A stretch of 64,000 nucleotides of DNA from Myxocyprinus asiaticus (taxonomy: Eukaryota; Chordata; Actinopteri; Cypriniformes; Catostomidae). Of this stretch, positions 27,694-38,941 are shown one piece after another (position 1 is the stretch's first letter; each line of letters starts with the position of its first letter). The notes under the pieces are model-generated. The model worked only from the letters and a program-made list of their open reading frames with translations. It was not told the DNA's origin and ran no database searches. Position numbers and translations under genes: made by a program. The stretch spans positions 13,179,281 to 13,243,280 of the forward strand of contig NC_059373.1 of assembly GCF_019703515.2 (NCBI RefSeq), read 5' to 3'.

Positions 27694-27875
27694 TGTGGCA
27701 TCGTCGTGGTTGTTTCTGTTCGTGGCTGCCACAATGACCGATCTTTGGGCCGGGGACTGGTTAACGTCTCACCAGTTACCCGGGGTCGAACAGAGCCAAT
27801 TTTCAGACTCCTTCAATCAGTTGTGTATTTGGTGGGGGGGTGTCTGCGCACTAGTGATAAGAATGAGCAGTGACA

Positions 27876-27883
27876 GTCACGTG
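27876..27883 (-). promoter_or_regulatory. E-box octamer GTCACGTG upstream of hoxa1a
   Basis: CACGTG at 27878-27883 lies 185 bases upstream of the start codon. The same octamer in the same orientation precedes hoxa3a, hoxa4a and hoxa5a. USF-type bHLH-zip factors bind this sequence. Function here is inferred. Confidence 0.5.
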
Positions 27884-28584
27884 GGCCGGGGCAGCCAGTG
27901 ATCAGTTGTTCTGTCTCGTCTTGATCTTAAGTGGCCTTGCGCTGACAGCTTGTCATTAAAGACCAGGCTTATGTAAATGCTGACCCCTTGTCGATCAACA
28001 TGACGTAGGCCCACATTACCCATTGGGCAATTCCCACTGAGTGGATGGATTAGCTGGCATACAGAGAGCAAGGAATTGGAGGGATGTTGTTTCACAGACA
28101 CTGTCCTGAGCACCCTGCAAACTAGTGGGCTGTATGAGTGGGGAAATATCTTGAAGAAATGTGTCATGTAAGGTGAGTTCCAAACTAATGGATATGTGTC
28201 TTTTCTTCTGGTTCAATATTTTGATAATTCAATTTAAATTATTGAGTGGATTACACCGATTTTGTGAGGGCGAGTGTGTTGCAAGAAGTTATTCTGTTGG
28301 TTGTAAGGCATCAGGTTTGTCAGCTTGGACTTTGAAATATAATTGTATTGTTTGTTTACTAAAAACTGCACTTTAGTCATGTAATGAGGCTGAACCTTAT
28401 TTCATAAAGCCTGTGTGTAACCAAGGTAGATTTACTGTTTCAACTGACCTACGACGAAAATACATTCTCTTAGTGACCTATGTCAATGTTCATAACACAA
28501 AAGTAGGCATTTGTCTCATATTCTATGAGAAAAATATGCATTGAATTGCTTGTTTTGCCGAATAATGTTTTGTGATCAGACTTA
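27884..28584. other. hoxa1a upstream region
   Basis: No exon is visible. It holds the presumed promoter and 5' UTR. A GGATGGATTAG motif at about 28042-28052 resembles HOX/PBX half-sites, but single occurrences carry little weight. Confidence 0.4.
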
Positions 28585-29426
28585 CACTGATCAACCACAA
28601 CATTAAAACCATCTGCCTAATATTGTGTAGGTCCCCCTCGTGCTGCCAAAACAGCACCAACCAGCATCTCAGAATAGCATTCTGAGATTATATTCTTCTC
28701 AGTACAATTGTACAGAGTGTTTATCTGAGTTACCGTAGACTTTGTCAGTTCGAAGCAATCTGGCCATTCTCTGACCTCTCTCATCAACAAGGCATTTCTG
28801 TCCACAGAACTGCCACTCACTGGATGTTTTTTGTTTTTGGCACCATAAATTCTAGAGACTGTTGTGTGTGAAAATCCCAGGAGATCAGCAGTTACAGAAA
28901 TACTCAAACCAGCCCGTCTGACACCAACAATCATGCCACGGTCCAAATCACATTTTTTCCCCATTCTGATGGTTGATGTGAACATTAACTGAAGCTCCTG
29001 ACACATATCTGCTTGATTTTATGCACTGCACTGGTGCCACATGATTGGCTGATTAGATAATCGCATGGATGATTGTTGGTGCCAGACGGGTTGGTTTGAG
29101 TATTTCTGTAACTGCTGATCTCCTGGGATTTTCACACACAACAGTCTCTAGAATTTACTCAGAATTGTGCCAAACGCAACAACAACAACAAAAAACATCC
29201 AGTGAGCAGCAGTTCTGCGGATGGAAAACGCCTTGTTGATGAGAGAGGTCAACAGAGAATGGCCAGACTGGTTCGAACTGACAAAGTCTACAGTAACTCC
29301 GATAACAACTCTGTACAATTGTGGTGAGAAGAATATCATCTCAGAATGCTATTCTGAGATGCTAGTTGGCGCTGTTTTGGCGGCAAAGTATTAGACAGGT
29401 GCTTTTAATGTTGTGGCTGATCAGTG
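28585..29426. mobile_element. Foldback Tc1-derived element (head-to-head arms)
   Basis: It is flanked by TA on each side, with ends CACTGATCAACCACAAC and its inverse. Each arm of roughly 340-380 bp carries the 5' end of a Tc1-like transposase. The left arm on the minus strand encodes MGKKCDLDRGMIVGVRRAG and LGFSHTTVSRIYG (helix-turn-helix), then DRNALLMREVREWPDCF. The right arm repeats the same region in the opposite orientation with more decay. The DDE domain is absent. The middle, near 29000-29060, is the normal 5' flank of such elements. It sits between hoxa1a and the hoxa2a pseudogene. Confidence 0.8.
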
Positions 29427-31041
29427 TAAATGTGGGAGGGGGTGTATTTTATCTTCAGCTGAGTAGGGGAGACATGCGCCCCCTCTGGATGACAATGGGA
29501 CCTATTTTTACTGCTTTGTCCAATGTTATTTTTTTTCTCTCAAAATGGCGCTTTCATTAAGCTGCTGGCGGCCTAGCATTTCTCATACCCTCTTCTTAAC
29601 ACATTTTCTTCAACACATATCCATACGCTCGCGAAGGGAGGGGGAGCGAGGCAAGCAACAGATGCGGCAGCGATTGGAAAGAACTTACTGTTTGCTTATT
29701 TTGCATGTAGTCTCAGATTTAGGGAGACGACGTTTTAAGAATATTAGCAGGTAGAATAACCCAAAAATCTTGCTTTCATTCACAAAAAGCATTATTTAGG
29801 GAAAATGTTTACAAAGTGACATAAAATACGTTCAATTTGTAACACAAACAAAATACAGTATTGTTATTATTACACTAGCAGAACTGCCTAGAAGTTCGTG
29901 AAAAAATAACAGTAACCAAACTTTTTAAATTAAAAAGGTCAAAAGCCATTTCAATCAGGCCATTTCAGTCATTCAGTAGGAAAAAAAGATATACAGCGAC
30001 TGAGACAAATCATTACGTATGCCACGCGCAGTAGAAATATATAGTGTTCTGTGTGATCCTAACTGGTGTTAAAACGCCAATAAAAATGAATTATTATTGA
30101 TCGCGCACGTGGGTTGTGCTTCAGTATCCCATTTTTTATTTTTTTATAGGCAAAGTGAGAATGAAAAGACACGAAATACGAAAGACTCTTATTTGCGCAG
30201 ACCTTTCACTGGCAGTGATTGTCTCGGTTCTGTCAGCATGCATGAAAGACTTTGATTTATGAGTTCGTCGGGGAAAGAAACATCCCACGCCTTTCCCCAC
30301 GCCGAGAGGGGACAAAGAGCACAACTCGAAGAAGCCATATTTGAACCCGGTTTAGCAACTTAATTTGTAACTTTTAAAATGTGTTAGCAGGTAAGTGAGA
30401 CAAAATATTATGGATAAAGTAACATTTTAGTTGTAAACAATTATAGCCTAGATCTTAAGAAAATGTACATCCTGCAGAAATAATTCTTCGTTGGTTTTTC
30501 ATCATGCACATCATTTTATCAGAAATCTTATTAAAGCACCTTTGCCCTTTTGGTGATCTTGCCAGGTAATTCTAATAACAGTAATAATAATAATAATAAT
30601 AATAATTACTAGCATTGAATACTCCATTGCCCCTAATAACCTTGTTTCAGGATGGATCTTAACTTAATCTTAATTTATAAAATTTGTAAATATCAAATGT
30701 GTTTATTGTGTAATTTATTTGTACGAGAACATATTGTCTGACTGCTCTTTGCACGACTAATCATTTATTGCCAGCCTGCTTTGAAATATCCAATGAAAAA
30801 TGTTTGATTTGTAGGTTTTGTTAATTTGAGAGCCGATTAATGACTTGACACTTCAAGTAGTTCGAAAATGTGTATTTATTCTTGCAAAAACAACCAACAT
30901 AATAAGCGATACAAAAATAAAAGGAATTAAATTAATTCTTAAAAGCTAATTCATTTATAAAATAGGTCTATGCATGCAGGATTTACGGCTTTGCTTACCT
31001 TCGATAATGTATAATAAATGTGTCAGTTTACGTCGCTTATC
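29427..31041. other. Intergenic, hoxa1a to hoxa2a pseudogene
   Basis: Mostly unique AT-rich DNA with no exon seen. A TAA trinucleotide repeat lies at about 30583-30606. Confidence 0.5.
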
Positions 31042-31073
31042 TTGCAAATGCTAATGCAAATGCTAATGCAAAA
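31042..31073. promoter_or_regulatory. Three tandem POU-octamer-like sites, 12-bp period
   Basis: The sequence repeats TTGCAAATGCTA, ATGCAAATGCTA, ATGCAAA. It contains one exact ATGCAAAT octamer (31054-31061) flanked by two one-mismatch versions spaced exactly 12 bp apart. POU proteins bind this octamer. The array lies about 80 bases 3' of the last recognisable hoxa2a remnant. Confidence 0.4.
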
Positions 31074-31149
31074 AAACAAAACAACAACAACAACATTGCA
31101 ACAGAAACTCCTTATTTATCCTAGAAACTGTTCATTGACGCTGTCATAA

Positions 31150-32596
31150 CTATTGATTAGTTATGAAGTAAATTATTGTCAAATAATCCGTAAAGAAATA
31201 GAAGTCCACTGATATAAGAGACTTGTACAGTGTTGGCAAATCGACAGATGCATACATGACGAAATATCGAACGTGTCCATAACTTGTCCGGGCTGGCACA
31301 ATGATGGCACATTGATGTCCCTTTGCCCAGATCAGTAGGCAATTGACTGGGAATATCTTTAAGTCTTCTGTTTCTAAAACTGCATTGAAACATCTAAAAA
31401 GTTTACACGTCGTCGACATCGCAGGGCTGCCCGAAGACTGATGACAGTTCGTTATAAAAAAGAATCTGAATCTCCATGTAGGCTACAAGGCCCACGCCAT
31501 GACTCAAGTCATACATGGAGATGTCCTCGTCTCTCCGTGTACAACTGTCCTCTCTGGCGGTTGTCTTGCTTTGCTGCCCTTGGATCTCTTTAGTCTGGGT
31601 CTGCAGTTTATATTTCATACGTCGGTTCTGAAACCACACTTTGACCTGGCGTTCCGCTAGGTTGAGCAACGCGGCTATATCCACACGCTGTGGCCGGCAA
31701 AGCTACTTTTGTAATGGAACTCTTTCTCGAGCTCCAAAAGTATGCTATTCTCAGACGGCGCGAACCTCCTCCTCCACTAGCCAAACCACCCTCGGGAAGC
31801 TCTGGAGAGGCTAAGAACAGAATAAGTCTGACACACAAGAGCACAAGTACACACGTTATGTTACATAATGAAAATATCTAGCAAAGCATAGCATTGCAAC
31901 AACCAGTATTGGCTCTTATCACACTGCAAACGTCACCATATTTACAAAAACAACAACGCAAGCTGATTACCTAAAAAGCATTCTGGAAAAGGATGTAATG
32001 TAGGTATGCTTGAGCTGCTCGTGCGCTCCAGCAGTAATTTATCATTCTTTCTTACTTTTCAAACATCAGAAAGGCCTTGGCATTATTCAATTCAAATTGA
32101 ATTGGAAAATCAATGTGAAATTCATTTAAATAATTTAGTAGTAGTCTAAATTATCTAGCTATTTAAGATGAACAGCGTGGACAGGAAAGTGATAGGCAAA
32201 TGTACTGTGTAGTTAAGTAGTCAAACTTACCTTTCGGGGAGAAATAAAGAACTCTCGCTTTAATTGCCGTTGATGAGCATGTTGGTTTAGGAAGCCAGGT
32301 ACTTTTGTTGGTTCTTTTCGCGCATCCACCGGTATTCCGGGGGCAAAGAGTTGGCGGCAGTGGATTGCCCCCATCTAAGCTGTGCCGGGGCCCTTTATGG
32401 CGTTTCTGACTGCCAAGACTCAGGCTTGGGATGGTGTGTTCGAAAGGAGGTGGGATGAGAGGCTGAGTGTTCGTGAGAGTTGAACCTTTGATTGATGATT
32501 TCTGAAATGAGTTGTCAACAGGAGGAAAAGAACTGAGGCATTCCGCGAGCGAAGGCCGACTATGAAATCTGTCTCACGCTTAAACTCGTAAATCAT
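31150..32596 (-). pseudogene. hoxa2a: hoxa2a pseudogene, two exons with readable splice sites
   Basis: Exon 1 is 32596-32231. It starts ATG (MIYEFKRE against the family MNYEFERE), then in another frame reads SRPSLAECLSSFPPV, SIKGSTLT, LIPPPFEHTIPSLSLGS, and in a third frame LPPEYRWMREKN, where the PBX hexapeptide YPWM has become YRWM. It ends GAAAG/GTAAGT. The 420-bp intron ends TTCTTAG. Exon 2 begins at 31810 with PELPEGG and SRRLRIAY. About 13 bases are then missing (near 31740), removing the TNTQ of helix 1. ELEKEFH follows, then a one-base deletion (near 31712), then [19 protein letters not shown] and [15 protein letters not shown] last remnant, ISVDFYFFTDYLTII at about 31208-31164, matches the HOXA2 C-terminus (ISADSLDFFTDTLTTI). 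At least four frame changes exclude a functional product. Functional HOXA2 patterns the second pharyngeal arch; hoxa2b presumably covers this role here. Confidence 0.92.
32489..32498. promoter_or_regulatory. PBX-HOX type site inside pseudogene exon 1
   Basis: TGATTGATGA matches the bipartite PBX-HOX consensus (TGATNNAT). It lies in the segment that once encoded SSIKGS. Mammalian Hoxa2 carries enhancers in its coding and intronic sequence, so retention could be regulatory, but a single site proves nothing. Confidence 0.25.
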
Positions 32597-32682
32597 TGTT
32601 AAAATGTCTCATCCAAGAGCGCAGGAAGGGAAAGTTTTCTTTCCTTCAAATCTAAAGACGCATTCTCAAAAAAATATGCTGG

Positions 32683-32719
<37 letters not shown>

Positions 32720-35560
32720 TTAACTGATTATGACCGTGTATCCCAATGTGACCGTGCTTATTTACAGATCGATCTGAAACACTTCTTTGAGCAAAGTCTC
32801 TCTCATGGAGGTCACTGTTGTTATTTACATCGGCATGGTGGTTTTCAGTAAAGAAGACAATATCTCCACAGCTTGTAGTCAGGCTCAGAACAGTTCTCTT
32901 TGCACAAACAGTGCATGCTTTGGAAGCACATATGCCCCTCCCCCGTCGCGCAAATCTATTATCCAATTTATTGACGCACACGTTCTGCCTTTGGATCCTT
33001 AAGAGACAGTGCACTGGTAGTGGTTACAAATGAAAAAAAATGATTACCTCCAATGTGTATGTTAAATAGACCTACTCACACAACATAATGTAGCCTACGG
33101 TAGAACCAATAATCACCGACAATACGCGCTAAATATCATTCAAGTAGGCCTATAAAATAGACATACAACAGCCGTTAATAGTTCATAAGCATATAGCACA
33201 AAACTGCAAATTACGTCGATTTGATTAAGGGTATACACTTGTAGCAATGACTGTGTGCTTTAGCTAACTGCTAACTTTTCGATGGTGACATATGTGGCTC
33301 TCAGTTCAATATTTATAGTAAAAATCTTTGTTAGAGCAGACGTTCTTAACCTGTACACATACCCGTAATGTTTTTATCATTGATAATAAGAGTAAAAACA
33401 AAAACTACCAAAAGGTTCATATCTTCATATAGCTTCATATCATATGCAGCAATTTATTTTAAATAGGCTATAATAATTGACGTTCCGTATAGGCTATGTC
33501 ATATTATTATTAGATATAGACCTCTGTTGGCCTAATCTGTGAAGCCAAATTTTTTCAGTTTGTTTGTTTGTTTTAAGAAAAGTACTTGGGCCGTTTGCTT
33601 CAACTAAACGAATCATGGAAGCCTGCGCGCGATCAATCTTACTTGCCAAAGGGTCTGACAGCCTCTTGCCCTCACAACACATCTAAAACTCCACGCGAGA
33701 TCAAATCCTGCCAGGACGAAAGGCAATAAAAGCTTCACAAGAGAAGCTTGCCTGATTCTCTTTCTCATAAACAGATGTCAGATTGCATATCATCATGACA
33801 TGCAATTTAAAAGGGCGTTAATTCGATATTGACGAGTAAGTAAATTATTTATTTATTTATTTAAGAAGTCAGTCAACTTTTATTCTGGAAACGACGTGGA
33901 AAAATATCCCCCTCTAACCATATGTCAAAAGCCATATGTAAAAGGAAATTCTACAATAAACGAAAGTACGAAACAGTACAATTTTAAGCGTGTAGTATTG
34001 ATTTATAATTTATGGCATTACGATAAGCCATTTGATGGCCTAAAAAGAGGCTAGTGAAATTAAACCGAAAAGGCTATGTAGTTGCCAAATGTTATCACTA
34101 GCAGTTATTATTAGATGTGTACTTAGTTGCTTGTGAAATTTAATAAGACCTCTTTATTTTAAATTTAATGTAAAATGGAATTAGTTATTGATATTGTGAA
34201 ATGCATTTTTAGATGTAGACTCACGCAGGCCTAGTATAACTGATTATCATCTACTATTGCTTTTACGAATGAATGAATGCATGCACAAATGATGAGTTGT
34301 TCCAGTAACTCTTGTCGTTGGTCTTACTTATATTTCATATAGACTGTCGTCTGCCTAACAAGGGACTGGAAATTTTAATATAAGATTTTTAATTTTAAAT
34401 GTTTCTCTTCAACAGGCGCTACTGGAGGCTGTAGAAGCTGTCACTACAGGAAAGGATTGGATTGCTCACATTTTGCACAAAATGCAAGACTGCAGGAAGT
34501 GACAGTGCACAACACATATGCAGCAACATTAGCCAGTTTCTGTCTTTTCTTTGCCAAATTCCTTTCAAGTATATCTTGAAATATTAGAAATATCAGTCTG
34601 ATTACATTTTTGCTTCATTTGAACAGAACACAATGCAAACAAAGGTATGCACTAAGCAAATTGTCATTTTAGCTGGTGATGACTTTGATTTTCTTCCAGT
34701 TGCTTATACTTGTGTAATCCCTTTGCTACAAAGACAAATACATAAGATTGTCAGTTAGTTTCTTTTATTTCTTCAAATGTGGAGCAACATGGAATGACAT
34801 CAAAAATGTTTGAACAAATAAAAAGTATGAATATCTGACCGTTGTCTCTTCTGACTCTTTAAAGCAAGTCATGATTAACATTTGCACACATTAATATTCG
34901 AATACATTGACCTTTAATAAACAGTCTTGCCTGTTAGCACTGGACCATATAATGTGTTTCAGTATAAACAATACAGGGAGAATTCCCGGCTCAATTTTGC
35001 CTTCTACCCATCATCTGAAGGACTGGGCTAAATAACACTAGAAATCTATTGTCAATGACAACAAAATAAATACATTTGAAAGACCTGAAACACATGAGCT
35101 CACGCTGTAAGATAAGACTGTTGAATAAAGAAGTCGTGCTCATATGCATCCTTCCTCAAGTGCAAAATGCAAAACAGAAAAAATAGGGAGGAGATAAGGC
35201 GTATTTTAAATAAAATAAAAAAAACTGGACAGAGGATAATTTTGAAGGTTTAAAATTCACATTTAAAATAGAACCATAAAACTATAGTTCTGTATTCGTA
35301 TACCCTGTTTCAAATTTCATTAAAAAAATGAAATAAAATAGGCTACATATTCTCATGATACCATGACGTGAGTTTTGAAGAATTATAACGTTCTCTTTCT
35401 ATATATGCAAACTTTTAAACCAACAACAAAATAATTTCGCCGAGCTACGTCAGGAAAACTAAGAACCGAATGGACGGAGCTGTCGGAGGAGGAGGACGCA
35501 GTCAGGCGAGGAATGTGAAGGTGTGCCGGTGGACGGGGAGAAAAATACATTGCAGCCACA
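32597..35560. other. Intergenic, hoxa2a pseudogene to hoxa3a
   Basis: An AT repeat lies at 32685-32715. The rest is unique AT-rich DNA with no exon. The hoxa3a 3' UTR should begin below 35561; a minus-strand AATAAA occurs near 34758-34763. Confidence 0.5.
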
Positions 35561-36653
35561 CTACAGATGAGTCAGTTTGGGCGCTTCCTGAATTCTTCCC
35601 TGAGAATAATGCGTTGTAGGGTCTGTGAATGTGCACGGATTTGGTTCGCACGCTCCTTGATGATGGCTGTTTCCCATGGTGATGGCGCCGTTGTAATCTA
35701 TATTGCCTTGAGGAGGGTGCGGTAGATGTGTCAGGCCAAAAACCGAACCTCCCATGCCCACTGAAGAATCCGAGTAGCTTCCACTGCCACTGATATAAAC
35801 TGGGCTACCCTGCACTTGGGTCCCGTAATTACTGTTGCCTTGAAGATTGTGCGTGTCGTACTCAGGCGTGGTTGTGCCAGTAACCAGAAACCGCTTTTGA
35901 GGAGGAGGGCAATTGTTCAGAGGTGGATATGACGTAGGAAGGCTGTATGCATTAGGCTGGGGTTTGCTGTACGATGCTGGAGGGGGTGAGTCGTAGGGCA
36001 CGCTGTTAACCAGAGAATGCATTGAACTTAAATATCCACTCCCACCCCCTGCTCCGCTACCAGATGACAGGGCAACGGGACTGTGGGGAGACTGTGCTCC
36101 AGGAGAGGGCATCATTCCAAGCCCCTTTTGGTCCTTTTTGTACTTCATCCTACGATTTTGGAACCATATTTTAATTTGCCTTTCCGTCAGGTTTAGCAAA
36201 CTTGCCATTTCCACTCTTCGAGGGCGGCAGAGGTAACGGTTGAAATGGAACTCTTTTTCCAGCTCCACGAGTTGCGCAGATGTGTATGCTGTACGAGCGC
36301 GCTTGGAGGCAGCCGAACCGGGGGGACTCTTGTCTCCAGGATAGCTCTCCACTGTATAAGGATAAAAACGCCTTGGTCAGTTTAAGCAAAACATAAAATG
36401 AAAAGTGTTTTACATATGTCACATAAATTAACTCCACTGCAAATCATTAATTTATTCATAAAGGCCCTACTGGTAAAGCAGGAAAGAATAGGCTACATTT
36501 TGCATCTTTATAGTATGAACTTATAAAGTAAACAGACAGGGAACCGCGTGCACGCATGCCTGTTGTAGGCCAACCAAACAATGAATGAAGAATAAATAAA
36601 CCTGTAAATGTGACCACAAGGAGCCAATCAAAATGAAAAAGGGAGACACAAAT

Positions 36654-36687
<34 letters not shown>

Positions 36688-37803
36688 TATATAGATAGAC
36701 AGACTCAAAAAATGAACTTTCTCTATAGTCAGTTTTACTCAATCCTCCCATGTTCATATTACTCAAAAAATCATGTTACCAAGGAAACTTAAATTAAATG
36801 AGTTGATTTAACAAAAACGTGTCTTGTCAGCTTATACTTAATTCATGTGCATTGGGACAACAAGAATATTTTTTTTATAGAAATGGTCTTAAATACAAAA
36901 CTGTGCCCGAATTACGTTGCTAATAAATATCAAGACAGAAAGCTGAACATGCTAAATGGTTCATATGATTAGAAGTGGTCTAACTCAGTCGTTCTCAACC
37001 TTTTTGACTCCAAGCCCCCCACTGTCCAAGACAATATTTGAAGACCCCTTGCCCGAAACTAGACGTGTCTGATTAAAATAATTAATCATGGATAATTTTT
37101 GATTCTAGAAATTTCAGAAAGAGTCTGTTAATAATTTCTAGGCATACATCATAAAGTATTTTTTAGCATTTTAATTAAGTAGGATTATTTTAATTATTTA
37201 ATATTTCTTATTTTAAATTAATTTTAAGTAATCTTGAGGACCCCTTAGTGGATCCCGGCCCCCTGGTTGAAAACCACTGGTCTAACTCATATTCATTCAT
37301 TTTTATAACTGTTAATCACATTGGACCTCATAAGCTCCTATGCTTTGGCTGATATAATCACCTGGAATGGTACTGTAGGATTTCTGCTTTGTGTTCTGAC
37401 GGGACTCCTTCATCCACGGGAAAATTTGTTTCCTAGTGGCTGGCGTTGGAGAGGCATGCCCTGGGTTCTTGGCGATGGCATCACCGCTCGGAATATGGTT
37501 CAGGGCACTAGGGGAACCTGGTCCACAGGGGGCAGTAGGGGGCTGATTGTTGTCGGGGGTGTCTGGTACTGGGGCTTGAGTCCCGTTACTCCGTTGGCAG
37601 CCCTCGGAGATATCATTGGGTTTGTACAGAGCTGCAGAGCCACCAGGAGACTGCAGGGAGCAGGCCGATCGATGGTGCTCACGTTCCACATGAAGGCCCT
37701 GAAGATATTGCTGCTGATTGGCATCATAACCTAAACCATTTGCGCTTTGATAGGGGAAGCCACTGTAAATTGCCGAGCCGTCGCAGTAGGTCGCTTTTTG
37801 CAT
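35561..37803 (-). CDS. hoxa3a: Hoxa3a homeobox transcription factor (two coding exons)
   Basis: Exons are join(37803-37362, 36351-35561), 410 residues (human HOXA3 443). The start is the ATG of [18 protein letters not shown], exactly where HOXA3 begins; upstream in-frame codons lack an ATG. The donor is CCAG/GTGATT, the 1010-bp intron ends ATACAG, and the join gives [15 protein letters not shown]. Hexapeptide [15 protein letters not shown] is at about 127-141. The homeodomain is about 163-222, with [20 protein letters not shown] and the helix [19 protein letters not shown]. The long group-3 C-terminal domain follows, with [43 protein letters not shown] and the terminal [13 protein letters not shown]. 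It is a nuclear regulator of pharyngeal arch 3 and caudal hindbrain derivatives. The intron contains a hAT MITE and a GACA repeat. Both exons are intact. Confidence 0.96.
36655..36700. repeat. GATA/GACA microsatellite in hoxa3a intron
   Basis: GATAGATA passes into repeated GACA units and back to GATA. It lies within the single coding intron. Confidence 0.85.
36986..37279. mobile_element. hAT MITE in hoxa3a intron, 8-bp duplication
   Basis: An exact duplication GTCTAACT lies at 36978-36985 and 37280-37287. The ends are inverted repeats: the left starts CAGTCGTTCTCAACC and the reverse complement of the right starts CAGTGGTTTTCAACC. Both are standard hAT hallmarks. It is 294 bp and non-coding. 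The perfect duplication suggests a fairly recent insertion. Confidence 0.88.
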
Positions 37804-37879
37804 CTCGCTGTTTCCCAATGTTTATTTCTCTGTCTGACAAGGTCCTGACACCGTCGTAGAAGAACATTGGCTCGACGTA

Positions 37880-37889
37880 GTCACGTGAC
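37880..37889 (-). promoter_or_regulatory. E-box palindrome GTCACGTGAC upstream of hoxa3a
   Basis: CACGTG at 37882-37887 lies 79 bases upstream of the start codon. A reverse CCAAT (ATTGG, 37866-37870) is about 12 bases nearer the gene. This E-box plus CCAAT layout resembles the USF/NF-Y module described for HOXB4. Confidence 0.5.
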
Positions 37890-38029
37890 ACCCCTTCGCC
37901 AGTGGGCTCTACGGTTGAACCTACGGTGAGAGAAGATATGGTGAGCGGGTAAAATAAGGCCTATCCATCTTACTTCACAAAGCTCGGTTGACACCGCAGC
38001 GAGACCCGGAGAGCCGGTCACCACTTACC

Positions 38030-38060
38030 TTATGGCCAGCTGTAACAATAGCCAACATAA
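38030..38060 (-). other. Candidate 5' UTR exon end of hoxa3a (splice donor at 38029/38028)
   Basis: On the minus strand the sequence reads CCATAAG/GTAAGTGG, a near-ideal splice donor 226 bases upstream of the hoxa3a start codon. A plausible acceptor (CCTTGTCAG) lies about 25 bases before the ATG. Only the 3' boundary is supported; the upstream end is unknown. Mammalian Hoxa3 has several noncoding first exons, so this fits, but no transcript evidence is available. Confidence 0.35.
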
Positions 38061-38906
38061 CTGAAGAGCACTACAACATAATCACCGGTTAAAATATTTA
38101 ACTATCCAGTCGAGAAGGCCAAGTCAAAATATAAAAATATTTTAAAATAAATAAACAAAACGAATATTTTCTGTAACCAGTAGATCTTAATGTAAATTGG
38201 AAGTGTGAATTGTTAGTATATTGGTTGTGTAAGACTTTTTATATGTAGGTGACATTATAACCCTGGAATTTATAGGATGTTAATTTTTCATTGTCAGTTT
38301 TTTCTCATAGCCTCTTTTTTCATGTTTGTCATATACATTTTTCCTATTAGACAAAGAATCAACCGGGTTATCTGCATTTAATTCTTCTAAGTTTTCTTCC
38401 CTAACATTTTATGATTTTAGCCAACATCTTTTCAAGCCTCTGCGTGTACTGTTTGGATTAGAAAGATATAGTAGCAAGAAACCTGAAAAACCGGGCGGAC
38501 TCGCGCTTCCATGAACACGCCAAGACATTTTCCCCGCCAGCCCATAATGATTGTTACCGGCACCGGCTGATACATGACGGGACACCAAGATCGGGACTGC
38601 TGTGAAGCGCGGAGGTTCTAGTACAATATCCAATATGGACAAATAATCCAATTAATATATACATCTAATGTTACACATATTCCAATCGAAAAAAAGCTGC
38701 CTTAACTCACTCAATTTATTTATCTACTTAATGGCACAAATGTTCCGACTCTGAGGGGATATTTAATAAAATAAAATAAAATAAAAATTGGTTGCAAATT
38801 TACATTTATCTCAGACGTCGACAGTTTTGTTCTTAGAAACAAAACGAAAAGAATGGAAAAACATGATCTACGCGTACAATATATGTAAAGCAGTGGCTTT
38901 TAAAAA

Positions 38907-38941
<35 letters not shown>

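Noticed and set aside
27694..27732. Upstream in-frame ATG for hoxa1a (13 extra codons)
   Set aside because: The extra residues (MAATNRNNHDDAT) do not match the family, while MSTFLDFS does; the upstream start remains possible but less likely.
28042..28052. GGATGGATTAG as a hoxa1a autoregulatory site
   Set aside because: A single imperfect match with no paired PBX/MEIS arrangement is too weak to call.
37804..37818. Extending hoxa3a five codons upstream
   Set aside because: The extension would begin at TTG, not ATG; the ATG at 37803 gives [13 protein letters not shown], the exact family N-terminus.
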